The notes: generated by a model not told the origin, from the letters alone. 64,000 nt of DNA from an uncultured Clostridia bacterium (GCA_937884385.1 CALGCW010000221.1:8806-72805), one strand, 5' to 3'. Counted from the first letter of the stretch, positions 24,168-34,210 are shown. Numbers and translations are program-made.

Positions 24168-26375
24168 CTAATATAGAAAGCCTCTTGATACGTCATATAT
24201 GCCGGGTATCGAACGCAATCTTGAAACTATAGAATTATAGTGATCGGTATTCTTACAGCCGATCTTCAAATAAACGAGAGAACCGCCGGATGTGGTTTGC
24301 ACGTTGATCTGCAAAATATCCACTCTCATATCGGCAAGTGCTACAGAGATGTCAGCGAGCATACCGATTCTATCATCAACTCTCATTTGAAGATTAGCTT
24401 CAAACAGGCTTCTCTTCGCATTGGTATCCTCATCCCAGGATGCGCTTACCCAACGGTCAGCGTGCTCGGGATTCTTTTTACCATTAATAACGTTGGGACA
24501 GTCACATTTATGAATGGAAATACCGTAACCCTTGGTAATAAATCCAATAACTGCATCACCTGGCAAAGGATTACAACACTTTGCAAATTTAACGCTGCAT
24601 CCGCATTCACCGTCGACGATAATTCCGCTGTTGGACTTGATCTTTTTGGGTTTTGCGGTAATTATACTTTCTTCCGTGACTATTGGTGTTGGATCAACGG
24701 GAGCAATGATCTTGTTGATCTCTTCTACAATTTTATTGCGTACCTTGGAAACAGCCAGACCGCCGTAACCGATGGTGTTATATAGATCGTCGGCACTTGA
24801 AAACCCGCTTCGTACGGCAACGTTCTCAACAGCCTCCGTTCGGATGGCTTCATTAACTATAAGACCGGCTTTTTTGATCTCACCTTCGACCATTGAGCGA
24901 CCGAGGAGGATATTATCAGCTCGTTTTTCCTTTTTGAACCATTGACGTATCCTATTTCTTGCGTCACTTGTTGCAACGATCTTAAGCCAGTCGCGGCTGG
25001 GCCCTTTTGATGATGAGGACGTCAATATCTCAACGATCTCTCCGTTTTGCAGAACGCGGTCGATAGGAACTATCATACCGTTGATCTTAGCGCCTATCAT
25101 TTTGTGACCTACGGCGCTGTGGATAGCATATGCAAAGTCAATGACCGTAGCGCCTTGTGGGAGAGCCATAACGTCTCCTTTGGGAGTAAATACAAACGTT
25201 TCGTCGTGGAAAATATCAATTTTGAGCGCTTGTATGAATTCCTCGGGATCTCGTGTCTCGTCCTCTGTTTCGAGAAGCTTGGATATCCATTCAAGCTTTT
25301 TGTCTATCTCTTCTTTTGAACGCTCGCCCGATTTGTACTTCCAATGCGCAGCTACACCGTATTCTGCTATGTGGTGCATCTCCCAGGTTCTGATCTGTAC
25401 TTCAAAAGGAATACCGTATTTTCCTATAACGGTTGTATGGAGCGAACGGTACATATTCGGCTTGGGAGTTGAAATATAATCTTTAAATCTTCCGGGTACG
25501 GAATTAAACATTTCGTGAATGAGACCAAGGGAGGTATAGCAATCGAGCTCCGTGTCGACGATTATTCTGAGAGCGTAGAAGTCAAAGATCTCGTCAAAGC
25601 TCTTGTTCTGATTATACATTTTTTTGTATATACTGTACGCGGTCTTGATTCTTCCCTCAAGTGTAAACTTGATTCCGTTTTCGCGAAGCTTGTTATCAAC
25701 CATCAATCGCACATCTTCAATAAAGTGAAGGCTTTGACCGTACTTCCTCTCAATATTTGATTTGACTTCTTCGTAGCCGATCGGGTCAATATATCTCAAT
25801 CCGAGGTTCTCAAGCTCCTGCTTGATCTTCTGCATACCGAGTCTGTGGGCCAATGGAGCATATACCTGCATTGTTTCAAGCGCAGTTATCCTTCTTTTGG
25901 CATCGGGTTTTGCGTCAAGAGTACGCATGTTGTGAAGTCTATCGCAAAGCTTTATGAAGATTACGCGCACGTCCTTAGACATCGCAAGAAGCATTTTTCT
26001 GAGCGTTTCAATGTGTGCTTCTTCTTTATCCTCCACTTTAAGTGTAACGATCTTTGTGAGTCCATCGACCAGCATTGCAACGTCTTGTCCGAAGAGTTTT
26101 TCTATCTCCTTGAGATTAGTCTTGTCGGCACAGTCTTCAACTGTATCGTGAAGTAATGCCGCGCAAATTGAATCTGTATCAAGCTCAAGACCTGCAACTA
26201 TTTCTGCAACAGCAATAGGGTGAGATATATACTCCTCACCGCTTGCGCGAAATTGACCGTCGTGAAGTATCCGGGCGTATTCATATGCTTTTTCTATTTT
26301 TTCGATATCATATCTCTTACCGGTTGCTTTAAGCATGGTAATCAGTTTTGTGATACCTTCGTGTGTAGTGGACAT
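24168..26375 (-). CDS. relA: Bifunctional (p)ppGpp synthetase/hydrolase
   Basis: 735 aa, a full-length long RSH protein. In order: the hydrolase HD domain with SHP (H52) and H76-D77 (LLHDTVED), the synthetase domain with DFYALRIIVD and KPNMYRSLHTTVIG (about 260-310), TGS domain with DVMALPQGATVIDFAYAIHS (about 395-415), a Cys-containing region GCSVKFAKCCNPLPGD (near 590) and a C-terminal ACT domain. Both active sites look intact, so it should make and degrade the stringent alarmone. The HD metal site plus single-copy position next to dtd fit the Firmicute Rel. Confidence 0.97.
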   Translation of the reverse strand: MSTTHEGITKLITMLKATGKRYDIEKIEKAYEYARILHDGQFRASGEEYISHPIAVAEIVAGLELDTDSICAALLHDTVEDCADKTNLKEIEKLFGQDVAMLVDGLTKIVTLKVEDKEEAHIETLRKMLLAMSKDVRVIFIKLCDRLHNMRTLDAKPDAKRRITALETMQVYAPLAHRLGMQKIKQELENLGLRYIDPIGYEEVKSNIERKYGQSLHFIEDVRLMVDNKLRENGIKFTLEGRIKTAYSIYKKMYNQNKSFDEIFDFYALRIIVDTELDCYTSLGLIHEMFNSVPGRFKDYISTPKPNMYRSLHTTVIGKYGIPFEVQIRTWEMHHIAEYGVAAHWKYKSGERSKEEIDKKLEWISKLLETEDETRDPEEFIQALKIDIFHDETFVFTPKGDVMALPQGATVIDFAYAIHSAVGHKMIGAKINGMIVPIDRVLQNGEIVEILTSSSSKGPSRDWLKIVATSDARNRIRQWFKKEKRADNILLGRSMVEGEIKKAGLIVNEAIRTEAVENVAVRSGFSSADDLYNTIGYGGLAVSKVRNKIVEEINKIIAPVDPTPIVTEESIITAKPKKIKSNSGIIVDGECGCSVKFAKCCNPLPGDAVIGFITKGYGISIHKCDCPNVINGKKNPEHADRWVSASWDEDTNAKRSLFEANLQMRVDDRIGMLADISVALADMRVDILQINVQTTSGGSLVYLKIGCKNTDHYNSIVSRLRSIPGIYDVSRGFLY

Positions 26376-26386
26376 ACCTATCTCCG

Positions 26387-28594
26387 TTAATTCTTAATAG
26401 ATTGGTTTTTTATACTCTTCAAAATTGAGGATTTTTCGATATTTGTTTTTTCAGCATTAAAATAAATATCATATTGGTATATACCGCTGCTGATCTCTTC
26501 AATTCTGCATATCTTCAATTCATTCATAATATCCATAATGAGTTTGATCTTTGCAAGTCTCATTTTACCGTTGGATACTGACTGAATCTTATGATATATC
26601 TCTACTTCCGTCATCATATCATTGCCAATACGGAACTCTTTTCTAAGCATGGAGTATACAGCGGCAAAGTCTTCTCTTATCGGAACAATACCGTCAGATG
26701 TATGAAATGGACCGCCACTCCTAATGGAAGCGTACAGTTCGTTTTCTTTTTTAAAGTAATCAATGTAATCATCCGAAAGTTTGATATCCTGAATGATCAT
26801 CTGAACACTTTCAACGTTTTGATACTTGTTGATATCAAGTGTGAAGAGAGCGTCGATTACATCGTTCTCTTTTATGTTCATTGTTAAATGAGAACGGTTA
26901 AACATAACGGCGTTTATTGTTTTACCGTCCTTTTCAAAGACGAATTTTGTGTGATTTCCCGATCCTATAAGATAAGCTCTCAAAACCTTTAATTCTTTGA
27001 TGACGAAATTAGGTGCGGGATTCATGTTGCCGAATGGCTCAAGCAGAGACATCTCATTAGCTAATGAAAGTGTAAGATCGTGAATTCTGACTTGAAAATC
27101 TGCCTCTATTTTATAGTAAAGATCCTCTTCCTTAAGAGTTTGCTTTGCAAATTCATTAATCTTATCTCGGAAAGCATCGACGTCCTTGCGTCTGACAGAC
27201 ATACCGGCAGCCAACTCGTGACCGCCAAACTTAACAAGTGTATCTTTAGAATATGAAAGAGCTTCAACAAGGTTAAAGCCTCGAATGCTTCTTCCCGATC
27301 CCTTTCCTACGTCCAATCCGCTTTGAGGTCCGATGGAAGAGCCGTCAAAGGATATGAGTATTGACGGAAGCCCGTATTTTTCGGTCACTCTTGATGAAAC
27401 TATACCAACAACTCCTTGAAGCCACTCATCGTCTGCGATAACAATGACACGTTGCTCGTTAAGATCAAGCTCGTTTTCTATCTTTTGATAGGCTGATTCG
27501 GCAATTCTGTTCTCTTCAATCTGCCTTGTATAGTTGATCTCGCAAAGCTCAAGTGCAAGAGCCTGGGCTATGTCCCAATCATCTGCGAGCAATAATTCAA
27601 CCGCTTTAGATGCGCTGCTGATTCGACCTGCAGCATTTATCCTGGGTGCAATAGTAAAACCAATAAACGTAGAATTGATTTTCCTGGGTTTTGCATTCTT
27701 TGTCCTATTGTCAGTGCCCACCGGGCGAACATTGGGATTTCCTCCAAGAGCAGCAGCCTCTATAAGTGCTTTCAGCCCGAGTCGATTTGTGTTTTTGATC
27801 ATTTCAAGACCAAATTTGACGATGATTCTATTCTCGTCAATGATGGGCATAACGTCCGCGATTGTGCCTATTGCGGCAAGGTCGGCAAATCTGTAATAGA
27901 TCGACTTGACAGCATCTGCTTCGTGTTCTTTATCAAAAAAGAAGAGTGTTTCGAAGGCGCAAATTACTTTAAAAATAACTCCGACTCCAGCTAAATTCTT
28001 GAACGGATATTGGCAATCATCTCTGTGTGGGTTAATGACCGCAACTGCGTTTGGAATGCATTCCTGACATTCGTGATGGTCAGTAATAACGATATCTATA
28101 CCCAACTCTTTTGCAAATTCAGTTTCCTCTATAGCGGTAATGCCCGTATCTACGGTAATTATCAAGCTTACTCCCAAAGTGGAAAGATGCTCAATTCCCT
28201 CCTTTGAGAGACCGTATCCCTCTCCCACTCTATTAGGGATATAATAACCCACATCTGCATCAAGTGCTTTTAAATACAGATAAAGCATCGTCACCGAAGT
28301 AACGCCGTCTACGTCATAATCGCCGTAAATAGCAATTCTTTCTCCGTTATCTATAGCTTTTTTGATGCGTTCAACTGCGGGGACAATATCCTTAAGTAAA
28401 AGGGCTGAGTACATCGAAACGTCTTCAAGGTTTAAAAACTTTGCTACATCTTCGGACGTTTTCAATCCTCTGTTATAAAGCAAGGAGGCGCATATTGGGG
28501 ACAGATCGTGTTTGTTGCATATTTCTGAGATAGCTTGTCTGCTTTCCGGTGTATCGTTAAATTTTACAGACCAAACAGTTTTTCTGCTTTTCAT
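26387..28594 (-). CDS. recJ: Single-stranded-DNA-specific exonuclease RecJ
   Basis: 735 aa. DHH-family motifs appear in order: IYGDYDVDGVTS near 93-104, IITVDTGI, VITDHHECQE near 172, NLAGVGV, and the DHHA1 KFGGHELAAGMS near 455. The C-terminal OB domain and an extra C-terminal 150 residues resemble Bacillus RecJ. It degrades ssDNA 5'-3' in recombination and mismatch repair. It lies 17 nt behind the FAD oxidoreductase and 11 nt ahead of relA. Confidence 0.96.
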   Translation of the reverse strand: MKSRKTVWSVKFNDTPESRQAISEICNKHDLSPICASLLYNRGLKTSEDVAKFLNLEDVSMYSALLLKDIVPAVERIKKAIDNGERIAIYGDYDVDGVTSVTMLYLYLKALDADVGYYIPNRVGEGYGLSKEGIEHLSTLGVSLIITVDTGITAIEETEFAKELGIDIVITDHHECQECIPNAVAVINPHRDDCQYPFKNLAGVGVIFKVICAFETLFFFDKEHEADAVKSIYYRFADLAAIGTIADVMPIIDENRIIVKFGLEMIKNTNRLGLKALIEAAALGGNPNVRPVGTDNRTKNAKPRKINSTFIGFTIAPRINAAGRISSASKAVELLLADDWDIAQALALELCEINYTRQIEENRIAESAYQKIENELDLNEQRVIVIADDEWLQGVVGIVSSRVTEKYGLPSILISFDGSSIGPQSGLDVGKGSGRSIRGFNLVEALSYSKDTLVKFGGHELAAGMSVRRKDVDAFRDKINEFAKQTLKEEDLYYKIEADFQVRIHDLTLSLANEMSLLEPFGNMNPAPNFVIKELKVLRAYLIGSGNHTKFVFEKDGKTINAVMFNRSHLTMNIKENDVIDALFTLDINKYQNVESVQMIIQDIKLSDDYIDYFKKENELYASIRSGGPFHTSDGIVPIREDFAAVYSMLRKEFRIGNDMMTEVEIYHKIQSVSNGKMRLAKIKLIMDIMNELKICRIEEISSGIYQYDIYFNAEKTNIEKSSILKSIKNQSIKN

Positions 28595-28611
28595 AATTAC
28601 CTCCTTTACTT

Positions 28612-30198
28612 CTAATTTTTGTATTTTTTCATTATTTCCAAGGCGATCTTTATGCCGTCAATTGCGGAGCTCATTATTCCGCCTGCATATCCAGCACCTT
28701 CTCCGCAAGGATAGATCAGCGGATTTGAGATTGCCGTGAATTTATCGTTTCTCAATATTCTGATTGGTGCAGATGTGCGTGTTTCTACACCTGTTAATAC
28801 GGCGTCGCTTACTGCAAAGCCTTTGATCTTTTTGTCAAAGGATGTAAATCCTTCCTTTAAGCGCGTGTTAACAAATTCCGGAAGCACGGTTGAGAGCCTG
28901 GAGACTCGTGTTCGAGTACCGTTGGCATAGGTGGGTAGAATTCTTGAAGGCTCCGCTGATGAGCGGTCATTGAGAAAATCCCCCATAAGCTGAATTGGAG
29001 CAAAGTAATCACCACCGCCTGCAATAAAGGCTTTTCTCTCTATATTCTCTTGAAATTCGATCGCACGTAGCGGATCGTCACCGTAGTCCGAAGTGAAAAC
29101 CGAAACATTTACGGCACAATTCGCATTTTTTCCGTCACGAGCATATCTGCTCATACCGTTTACGCAAACACCAAGCTCCTGGGATGTAGCAGGAACGACC
29201 TCACCACCCGGGCACATACAAAAGGTATATACGCCTCTTTCCTTTGTAGTATCGGAAAGATTATATTCTCCAACTCCAAGATCATTATGACCGGCATATT
29301 TCCCATATAATGCAAAGTCAATATCTTTTTGCAGATGCTCAACTCTTACTCCGATCGAAAAAGGCTTTGGAGCGATCACAAAATTGCGTTTCATAAGCAT
29401 TCTGTATGTATCTCTTGCGCTGTGACCGAGAGCAAGCACCAATACTCCTGCAGAAAGCTCGCCCTTGGTTGTAGATATCCTGATACTGTCCGACAATGGA
29501 GTTATATCATCCATACGGCATCGGTAAACGACTGTTCCGCCAAGCTCCTCAATTCTTTTGAGGATATTATCTACTACGGTAGTCAATATGTCAGTTCCGA
29601 TATGAGGCTTAGTTTTGGTGGAGATATCGTTAGGCGCGCCGAATTCTATAAATCTCGAAAGAACGTAAGAGCATCGGTTGTCATTGATTCTTGTGGTCAA
29701 CTTTCCATCGGAGAATGTACCTGCTCCTCCCGCGCCGAACTGAACGTTAGATTCTGTATCAAGCTTACCTGTTTTAATAAAGAGTTCAAGTGCTTTAGTT
29801 CTGCTTTGAACGTCGTCTCCGCGGTCTATAATAATCGGTCTGTATCCGTTTTCCGCAAGAAGTAAAGCACAAAAGAGTCCTGCGGGGCCCATACCGACAA
29901 CAACGGGTCTCTCGTTCAAAAGCTCATTGCCACACTCAACGATTAAGGTTTCGTTTTCTATTTTTTTAAACTGACTTGACTCAAGAAGTTCAACATCGTA
30001 GGGCGTTTCTGCTATTACACTGTATACCAAACGAATATTATTCTTATCTCTTGCGTCAACTGATTTTCTGTGAATGGAAAACGTAAAATCACTTGCACGC
30101 ATTCCCTCGCGTGCTAACGCTTTTTTTGCCTGTGCAAAAGCCTTATCAACACTTTCTCCGAGAGTCAGCTTGATATTGTTTATCAGTAATTTAGTCAT
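28612..30198 (-). CDS. FAD-dependent oxidoreductase, COG2509-like
   Basis: 528 aa. An N-terminal about 85-residue ferredoxin-fold-like domain (INNIKLTLGESVDKAFAQAKKAL) precedes the dinucleotide-binding fold VVVGMGPAGLFCALLLAE (about 97-114). GAGGAGTFSDGKLTTR near 152 and YPCGEGAGYAGGIMSSA near 500 are hallmarks of the COG2509 group. These are cytoplasmic flavoproteins of unknown substrate, frequent in Clostridia. The gene overlaps the cdaR-like stop by 8 nt. Confidence 0.87.
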   Translation of the reverse strand: MTKLLINNIKLTLGESVDKAFAQAKKALAREGMRASDFTFSIHRKSVDARDKNNIRLVYSVIAETPYDVELLESSQFKKIENETLIVECGNELLNERPVVVGMGPAGLFCALLLAENGYRPIIIDRGDDVQSRTKALELFIKTGKLDTESNVQFGAGGAGTFSDGKLTTRINDNRCSYVLSRFIEFGAPNDISTKTKPHIGTDILTTVVDNILKRIEELGGTVVYRCRMDDITPLSDSIRISTTKGELSAGVLVLALGHSARDTYRMLMKRNFVIAPKPFSIGVRVEHLQKDIDFALYGKYAGHNDLGVGEYNLSDTTKERGVYTFCMCPGGEVVPATSQELGVCVNGMSRYARDGKNANCAVNVSVFTSDYGDDPLRAIEFQENIERKAFIAGGGDYFAPIQLMGDFLNDRSSAEPSRILPTYANGTRTRVSRLSTVLPEFVNTRLKEGFTSFDKKIKGFAVSDAVLTGVETRTSAPIRILRNDKFTAISNPLIYPCGEGAGYAGGIMSSAIDGIKIALEIMKKYKN

Positions 30199-30613
30199 TC
30201 TTTGTATGAAGTGTTAAATATAACTGCTGCGTTTTGCTTGAGATTTTTTTGGGATACTGCAAGTTTACCAATGTTTTTGTATCGTATTTAGCAAACTCTT
30301 TTCTGTCGATCTTTACGTTGATGCTATTGACATTTCCTAAAATGGATTGCTCGCCGTAAACGGTGATATTCTTGGATTGTGTATCTAAGTACTCGCCTGA
30401 TTCTGCATTAATAAGTATAAAGTTTACGGTAATATTCTTTTCAATGATCGGGTCTTCAACATAAAGTGCGTAGCACCAAAATACAAATGCCAATGCCAAG
30501 CAAAAAATGAATATAAAAACGTTTAAAATTCTGAATTTTTTGGGGGCATTCACTTCGCTGGCTGTAGTGTATTCGACTTCTGTGTCAGAATTCTTACTGA
30601 ACTTGATTCTCAT
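30191..30613 (-). CDS. cdaR: Short CdaR (YbbR-domain) protein
   Basis: 140 aa with a cytoplasmic N-terminus of about 28 residues, one membrane helix (about 30-48) and one extracellular YbbR-like beta domain with NITVNFILINAESGEYL and NVKIDRKEF. CdaR normally binds CdaA and has several YbbR repeats (over 300 aa); here a single one is present. Its start overlaps the cdaA stop by 4 nt (ATGA), so a partnership with CdaA is nearly certain. Start at 30613 was kept because it provides that overlap. Confidence 0.8.
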   Translation of the reverse strand: MRIKFSKNSDTEVEYTTASEVNAPKKFRILNVFIFIFCLALAFVFWCYALYVEDPIIEKNITVNFILINAESGEYLDTQSKNITVYGEQSILGNVNSINVKIDRKEFAKYDTKTLVNLQYPKKISSKTQQLYLTLHTKND

Positions 30614-31488
30614 TTGTTTTTCCCCCTTGTTGATTTCTTATTTGAAGTACCTTTGTTTTCAGTTGGGAGCAAGTGTTGCTCGAGCTCTGATTTCAAAGAC
30701 TTATAGCTATAATTTTGCTTGAGATTTCCGTCGTATGCGATAGAGATTCTGCCTGTTTCTTCGGAAACGATGATAACGATGGCGTCACTTTCTTCAGTTA
30801 TTCCCAATCCGGCGCGGTGTCTTGTACCTATGTTTTCATCGATATTCTCTTGAAGCGAGAGGGGTAAGAAGCATCCTGCAGAATATACTCTGTAATTTCT
30901 GAGAATAACTGCTCCGTCGTGAAGCGGAGCCTTATTATAAAAAATATTTTTTAGAAGCTGAGCACTTAGCTGTGCGTTTATCATAGTTCCGGTCTTTATA
31001 TGCTCACCAAGCTTGGTAGACCTTTCAATGACTATTAGCGCTCCTGTTTTTTCCATAGAGAGATCACATACTGTTTGGGTAATAATCTCTATGGATTGAT
31101 TTATGTAAGATGCGCTTCGCGTGTCGTTGGAAATATGCTTGATGTTTGATATAGGTGCATTTCCAAGCTTTTCAAGCGCAGAACGCAACTCCGGCTGGAA
31201 CATTATTATGATTGCGATGATTCCCGCCTGTGTAAAGTTGCGGAAAATAAAGCTCATTGCCCTAAGATCGAACCACCAGCTTAAAACGATGATCATCAAT
31301 AAGAATATCATTCCGAGCGCAAGTCTCGCTGCTCTTCTGTCAATTATGAATTTAAATACGAAGTAGAAGATAAAGGACAAAATCAATATATCCAAAATAT
31401 CCTTTCCTTCAATGTGCTCTAATCTGAAAAGCACGTGCATTTTAAAGAGATGAAGAATCTGTTGTAAAATGGCTTTAATATATTCCAT
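30610..31488 (-). CDS. cdaA: Diadenylate cyclase CdaA (DisA_N domain)
   Basis: 292 aa from the ATG at 31488 (GGAG 7 nt upstream; the TTG two codons earlier is less likely). Three N-terminal membrane helices (about 30-98) precede the DAC domain with the catalytic DGA (LHDGAVILRN, 191-193) and RHR (GTRHRAGLG, 223-225). It condenses two ATP to c-di-AMP at the membrane and controls osmolyte uptake and wall homeostasis. It heads a long operon; glmM, the usual third partner, is not adjacent. Confidence 0.95.
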   Translation of the reverse strand: MEYIKAILQQILHLFKMHVLFRLEHIEGKDILDILILSFIFYFVFKFIIDRRAARLALGMIFLLMIIVLSWWFDLRAMSFIFRNFTQAGIIAIIIMFQPELRSALEKLGNAPISNIKHISNDTRSASYINQSIEIITQTVCDLSMEKTGALIVIERSTKLGEHIKTGTMINAQLSAQLLKNIFYNKAPLHDGAVILRNYRVYSAGCFLPLSLQENIDENIGTRHRAGLGITEESDAIVIIVSEETGRISIAYDGNLKQNYSYKSLKSELEQHLLPTENKGTSNKKSTRGKNK

Positions 31489-31557
31489 AGGCAATCTCCT
31501 CTGTATAACGTTAACACTTCTTGACTAAAAGAAGATATAAATAGGCATTCTCTAAAC

Positions 31558-31586
31558 ATTATAACATATATATTGAAAAAATACAA
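31558..31586 (-). promoter_or_regulatory. Likely promoter of the cdaA operon
   Basis: On the minus strand, TTGTAT (31581-31586), 17 bp, TATAAT (31558-31563), about 70 nt upstream of cdaA. It is the only good candidate for the roughly 13-kb operon down to mazG. Confidence 0.55.
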
Positions 31587-31640
31587 ATGTTTTTATAAAA
31601 TTTTTCCGCAAAAATCAAGAAAAAATAGCATTTTTTAGTC

Positions 31641-31681
31641 AAAAAAACTCTCTCAAAAGCAGTTTTGCCTTTGAGAGAGTT
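31641..31681 (-). terminator. Terminator of yebC
   Basis: 12-bp perfect stem AACTCTCTCAAA / TTTGAGAGAGTT with a 12-nt loop and seven T residues on the minus strand. Confidence 0.9.
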
Positions 31682-31698
31682 GGAATTACCAAATTATG

Positions 31699-32430
31699 TT
31701 ATTCATCACAGTTTTCCCAGTTATGGTAAACGTTCATAACGTCATCGTGATCTTCGAGATTTTCAAGTAAAAGATTCATATACTTGATGTCATCGGGATT
31801 GTCGAGCGTTACGTAATTAGATGCGATCTTATCCTTTTCGCAGGATTCGATTTCGTATCCAGCATCAACAAGTGCGTCGTTTACAGCATAAAGATCATCG
31901 GGCTCTGTATAGATTTCAAATACATCCCCATCGCTTGAAAAGTCGGAAGCACCTGCTTCAAGAGCGGCTTCCATAAGAGCATCTTCGTCACTTACGTTCT
32001 CCTTGAGGATGATGATAACACCCTGCTCCGTGAAAAGGTAGCTTACGCAGCCTGTCTGTCCGAGATTTCCCTTGAATTTTGAAAAATAGGATCTGACGTC
32101 ACCGGCGGTTCTGTTGCGGTTATCTGTAGAGGCTTCAACAATAACTGCAATACCTGCAGGTCCGTAGCCCTCATAAACGATCTCTTCGTAAACAGTGTTG
32201 GTTTCACCAAGAGCCTTTTTGATAGTACGCTCAATATTATCGTTGGGTACGTTATTGGATTTAGCCTTGGCGATAAGATCCCTAAGCTTCGCGTTTACAG
32301 TTGGGTCACCGCCGCCTGCCTTAACTGCTACTGTGATCTCCTTGCCGATCTTAGTAAAAATTTTAGCCTTTTGAGCATCGGTCTTCTCTTTTTTGTGTTT
32401 AATATTGTTCCATTTACTATGTCCTGACAT
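31699..32430 (-). CDS. yebC: YebC/PmpR-family translation or transcription factor
   Basis: 243 aa. It starts MSGHSKWNNIKHKKEKTDAQKAK, the invariant beginning of the family, and contains YEGYGPAGIAVIVEASTDNRNRTAGDVR (split here: GYGPAGIA and TDNRNRTA near 85-105). Members bind DNA or assist ribosomes at proline stretches. It has its own promoter (32462-32490) and terminator, so it is a single-gene unit between two large operons. Confidence 0.96.
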   Translation of the reverse strand: MSGHSKWNNIKHKKEKTDAQKAKIFTKIGKEITVAVKAGGGDPTVNAKLRDLIAKAKSNNVPNDNIERTIKKALGETNTVYEEIVYEGYGPAGIAVIVEASTDNRNRTAGDVRSYFSKFKGNLGQTGCVSYLFTEQGVIIILKENVSDEDALMEAALEAGASDFSSDGDVFEIYTEPDDLYAVNDALVDAGYEIESCEKDKIASNYVTLDNPDDIKYMNLLLENLEDHDDVMNVYHNWENCDE

Positions 32431-32461
32431 AATTTATCTCCTGAATAAAATTAACTCAATT

Positions 32462-32490
32462 ATTTTACCACTATATCAATCAATTGTCAA
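32462..32490 (-). promoter_or_regulatory. Promoter of yebC
   Basis: On the minus strand, TTGACA (32485-32490), 17 bp, TAAAAT (32462-32467). It starts only 7 nt after the argS stop. Confidence 0.72.
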
Positions 32491-32497
32491 TAATCTT

Positions 32498-34210
32498 TTA
32501 GATTTTTTCAGTCTTTTTCAAGCAAATAAGCTCAAATGCATTGCCAAGCACAAGGTTTGCTGCCTTTGTGAGCGCAATTCTCGTTGACAATACATCACTA
32601 TCGCTTACCGAAAGGATCTGGCAGTTGTGATAGAATCTGTTGAATGCCGTTGCAACGTCAAGAATATATCTTGTAATTACCGAAGGCTCGTATGCTTCGA
32701 TAGCTTCGAATACCTTCTCGGGGAAACGAGCCAAAGCCTTTACAAGCTCTCTTTCGTCGTCACAGGTAAGTTTAATGCTTCCGTTCGTGTCTATTGCTTT
32801 TGCCTTGTCGATCAAGGAACAGCTTCTTGCATAGGTGTACTGAACGTAGGGACCTGTATTTCCGTCAAATGAGAGCGCATCCTCAAGGACAAAGTTGATG
32901 TCTCTTATTCTGTTGCTTGAGAGGTAATAGAAAACTATAGCACCTACGCCAACAGCTTCCGCTACCTCGTCTTTATTCTCAAGGTCGGGGTTCTTCTCAT
33001 CCATTATATCAGATACCTTTTCAATAGCTTGCGCGAACAGATCCTTCAAAAGTATAACGTTTCCGGTTCTTGTGGCAAGCTTTGCGCCGTTGATGCTTAC
33101 CGTACCGTAAGGAACGTGAACAAGCTTGTCGTACCAATCATACTGCATAAGCTCTACTACCTTGAACCACTGAGCAAAGTGAAGGCTTTGACCTGCACTT
33201 GTGACGTAGATTGCTTTATCAAAATCATACGTCTGCTTTCTGTATACTGCCGCAGCAATATCACGTGTGGGATAAAGAGTTGAACCGTCACGCTTTAAAA
33301 TGAGGCAAGGAGGCATATTGTATGTTTCAAGATCAACGATGGATGCACCGTCGTCTATCTTAAGAAGACCCATCTCGCGGAGCTTCTGAACCTGCGCGGG
33401 CATCTTGTCCGTGTAAAAGCTTTCGCCCTTATAGCTGTCAAATTCAATTCCGAGCTGGGCATACGTCTTTTTGTATTCTGCAATACTGATCTCAATGAAC
33501 CATTTCCAAAGGGCTATGTTTTCTTCATCGCCAAGCTCAAGCTTGTGGAATTCTGCTCTTGCTTCATCTTCGAGCGCGTTATCCTCTTCGGCAGCGTGGT
33601 GGAATTTAACGTACAGCTCAACAAGCTTATCTATTCCACCTTCTATGATAGCATCTCTGTCGCCCCACTTTTTGTAGGCAACTATCATTTTTCCAAACTG
33701 AGTTCCCCAGTCACCGAGATAGTTTATTCCGACACAATTGTAGCCAACAAATTCGTGAAGCTTTTTGAGCGAGTGCCCTATAACCGTAGTACCGAGATGT
33801 CCGATATGGAAGGGCTTTGCAACGTTGGGAGATGAATAGTCCAAAACGACTGTTTTTCCCTCTCCGATGCTTGCAGAACCGTATTTATTACCCTTATAAA
33901 GGATCTCTTCAGAAACGACGTGAGCAAGATAATCGTCACTGATCGCGATATTGAGATATCCGTTTACAGCTTCTGCCTTTGCAATATCCGCATCCGCAAG
34001 ACCGTCAGCTATGGTCTGAGCGATCTGTACAGGAGAGCGTCTTAAAGAACGGGAAAGTTTAAAGCAAGGGAGAGCAATATCGCCCATAGTATTGTCAGGC
34101 GGATATTCAAGCATTGACAAAATATCAGATTCATTGATTTGAACCTCACCAAAGCTTTCATTTATTTTTTTGAGTATTTTTTTTGATAATAACTTCTTGT
34201 AGTTTTGCAT
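32498..34210 (-). CDS. argS: Arginyl-tRNA synthetase
   Basis: 570 aa, class I. The HIGH motif is in NVAKPFHIGHLGTT (near 128), and the second signature is KLATRTGNVILL in place of KMSxR (typical for ArgRS). The N-terminal Add-1 domain and the C-terminal DALR anticodon-binding domain (from about 450) are recognisable. It charges tRNA-Arg. It is the last gene of the nusB operon, two genes after the arginine repressor argR. Confidence 0.97.
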   Translation of the reverse strand: MQNYKKLLSKKILKKINESFGEVQINESDILSMLEYPPDNTMGDIALPCFKLSRSLRRSPVQIAQTIADGLADADIAKAEAVNGYLNIAISDDYLAHVVSEEILYKGNKYGSASIGEGKTVVLDYSSPNVAKPFHIGHLGTTVIGHSLKKLHEFVGYNCVGINYLGDWGTQFGKMIVAYKKWGDRDAIIEGGIDKLVELYVKFHHAAEEDNALEDEARAEFHKLELGDEENIALWKWFIEISIAEYKKTYAQLGIEFDSYKGESFYTDKMPAQVQKLREMGLLKIDDGASIVDLETYNMPPCLILKRDGSTLYPTRDIAAAVYRKQTYDFDKAIYVTSAGQSLHFAQWFKVVELMQYDWYDKLVHVPYGTVSINGAKLATRTGNVILLKDLFAQAIEKVSDIMDEKNPDLENKDEVAEAVGVGAIVFYYLSSNRIRDINFVLEDALSFDGNTGPYVQYTYARSCSLIDKAKAIDTNGSIKLTCDDERELVKALARFPEKVFEAIEAYEPSVITRYILDVATAFNRFYHNCQILSVSDSDVLSTRIALTKAANLVLGNAFELICLKKTEKI

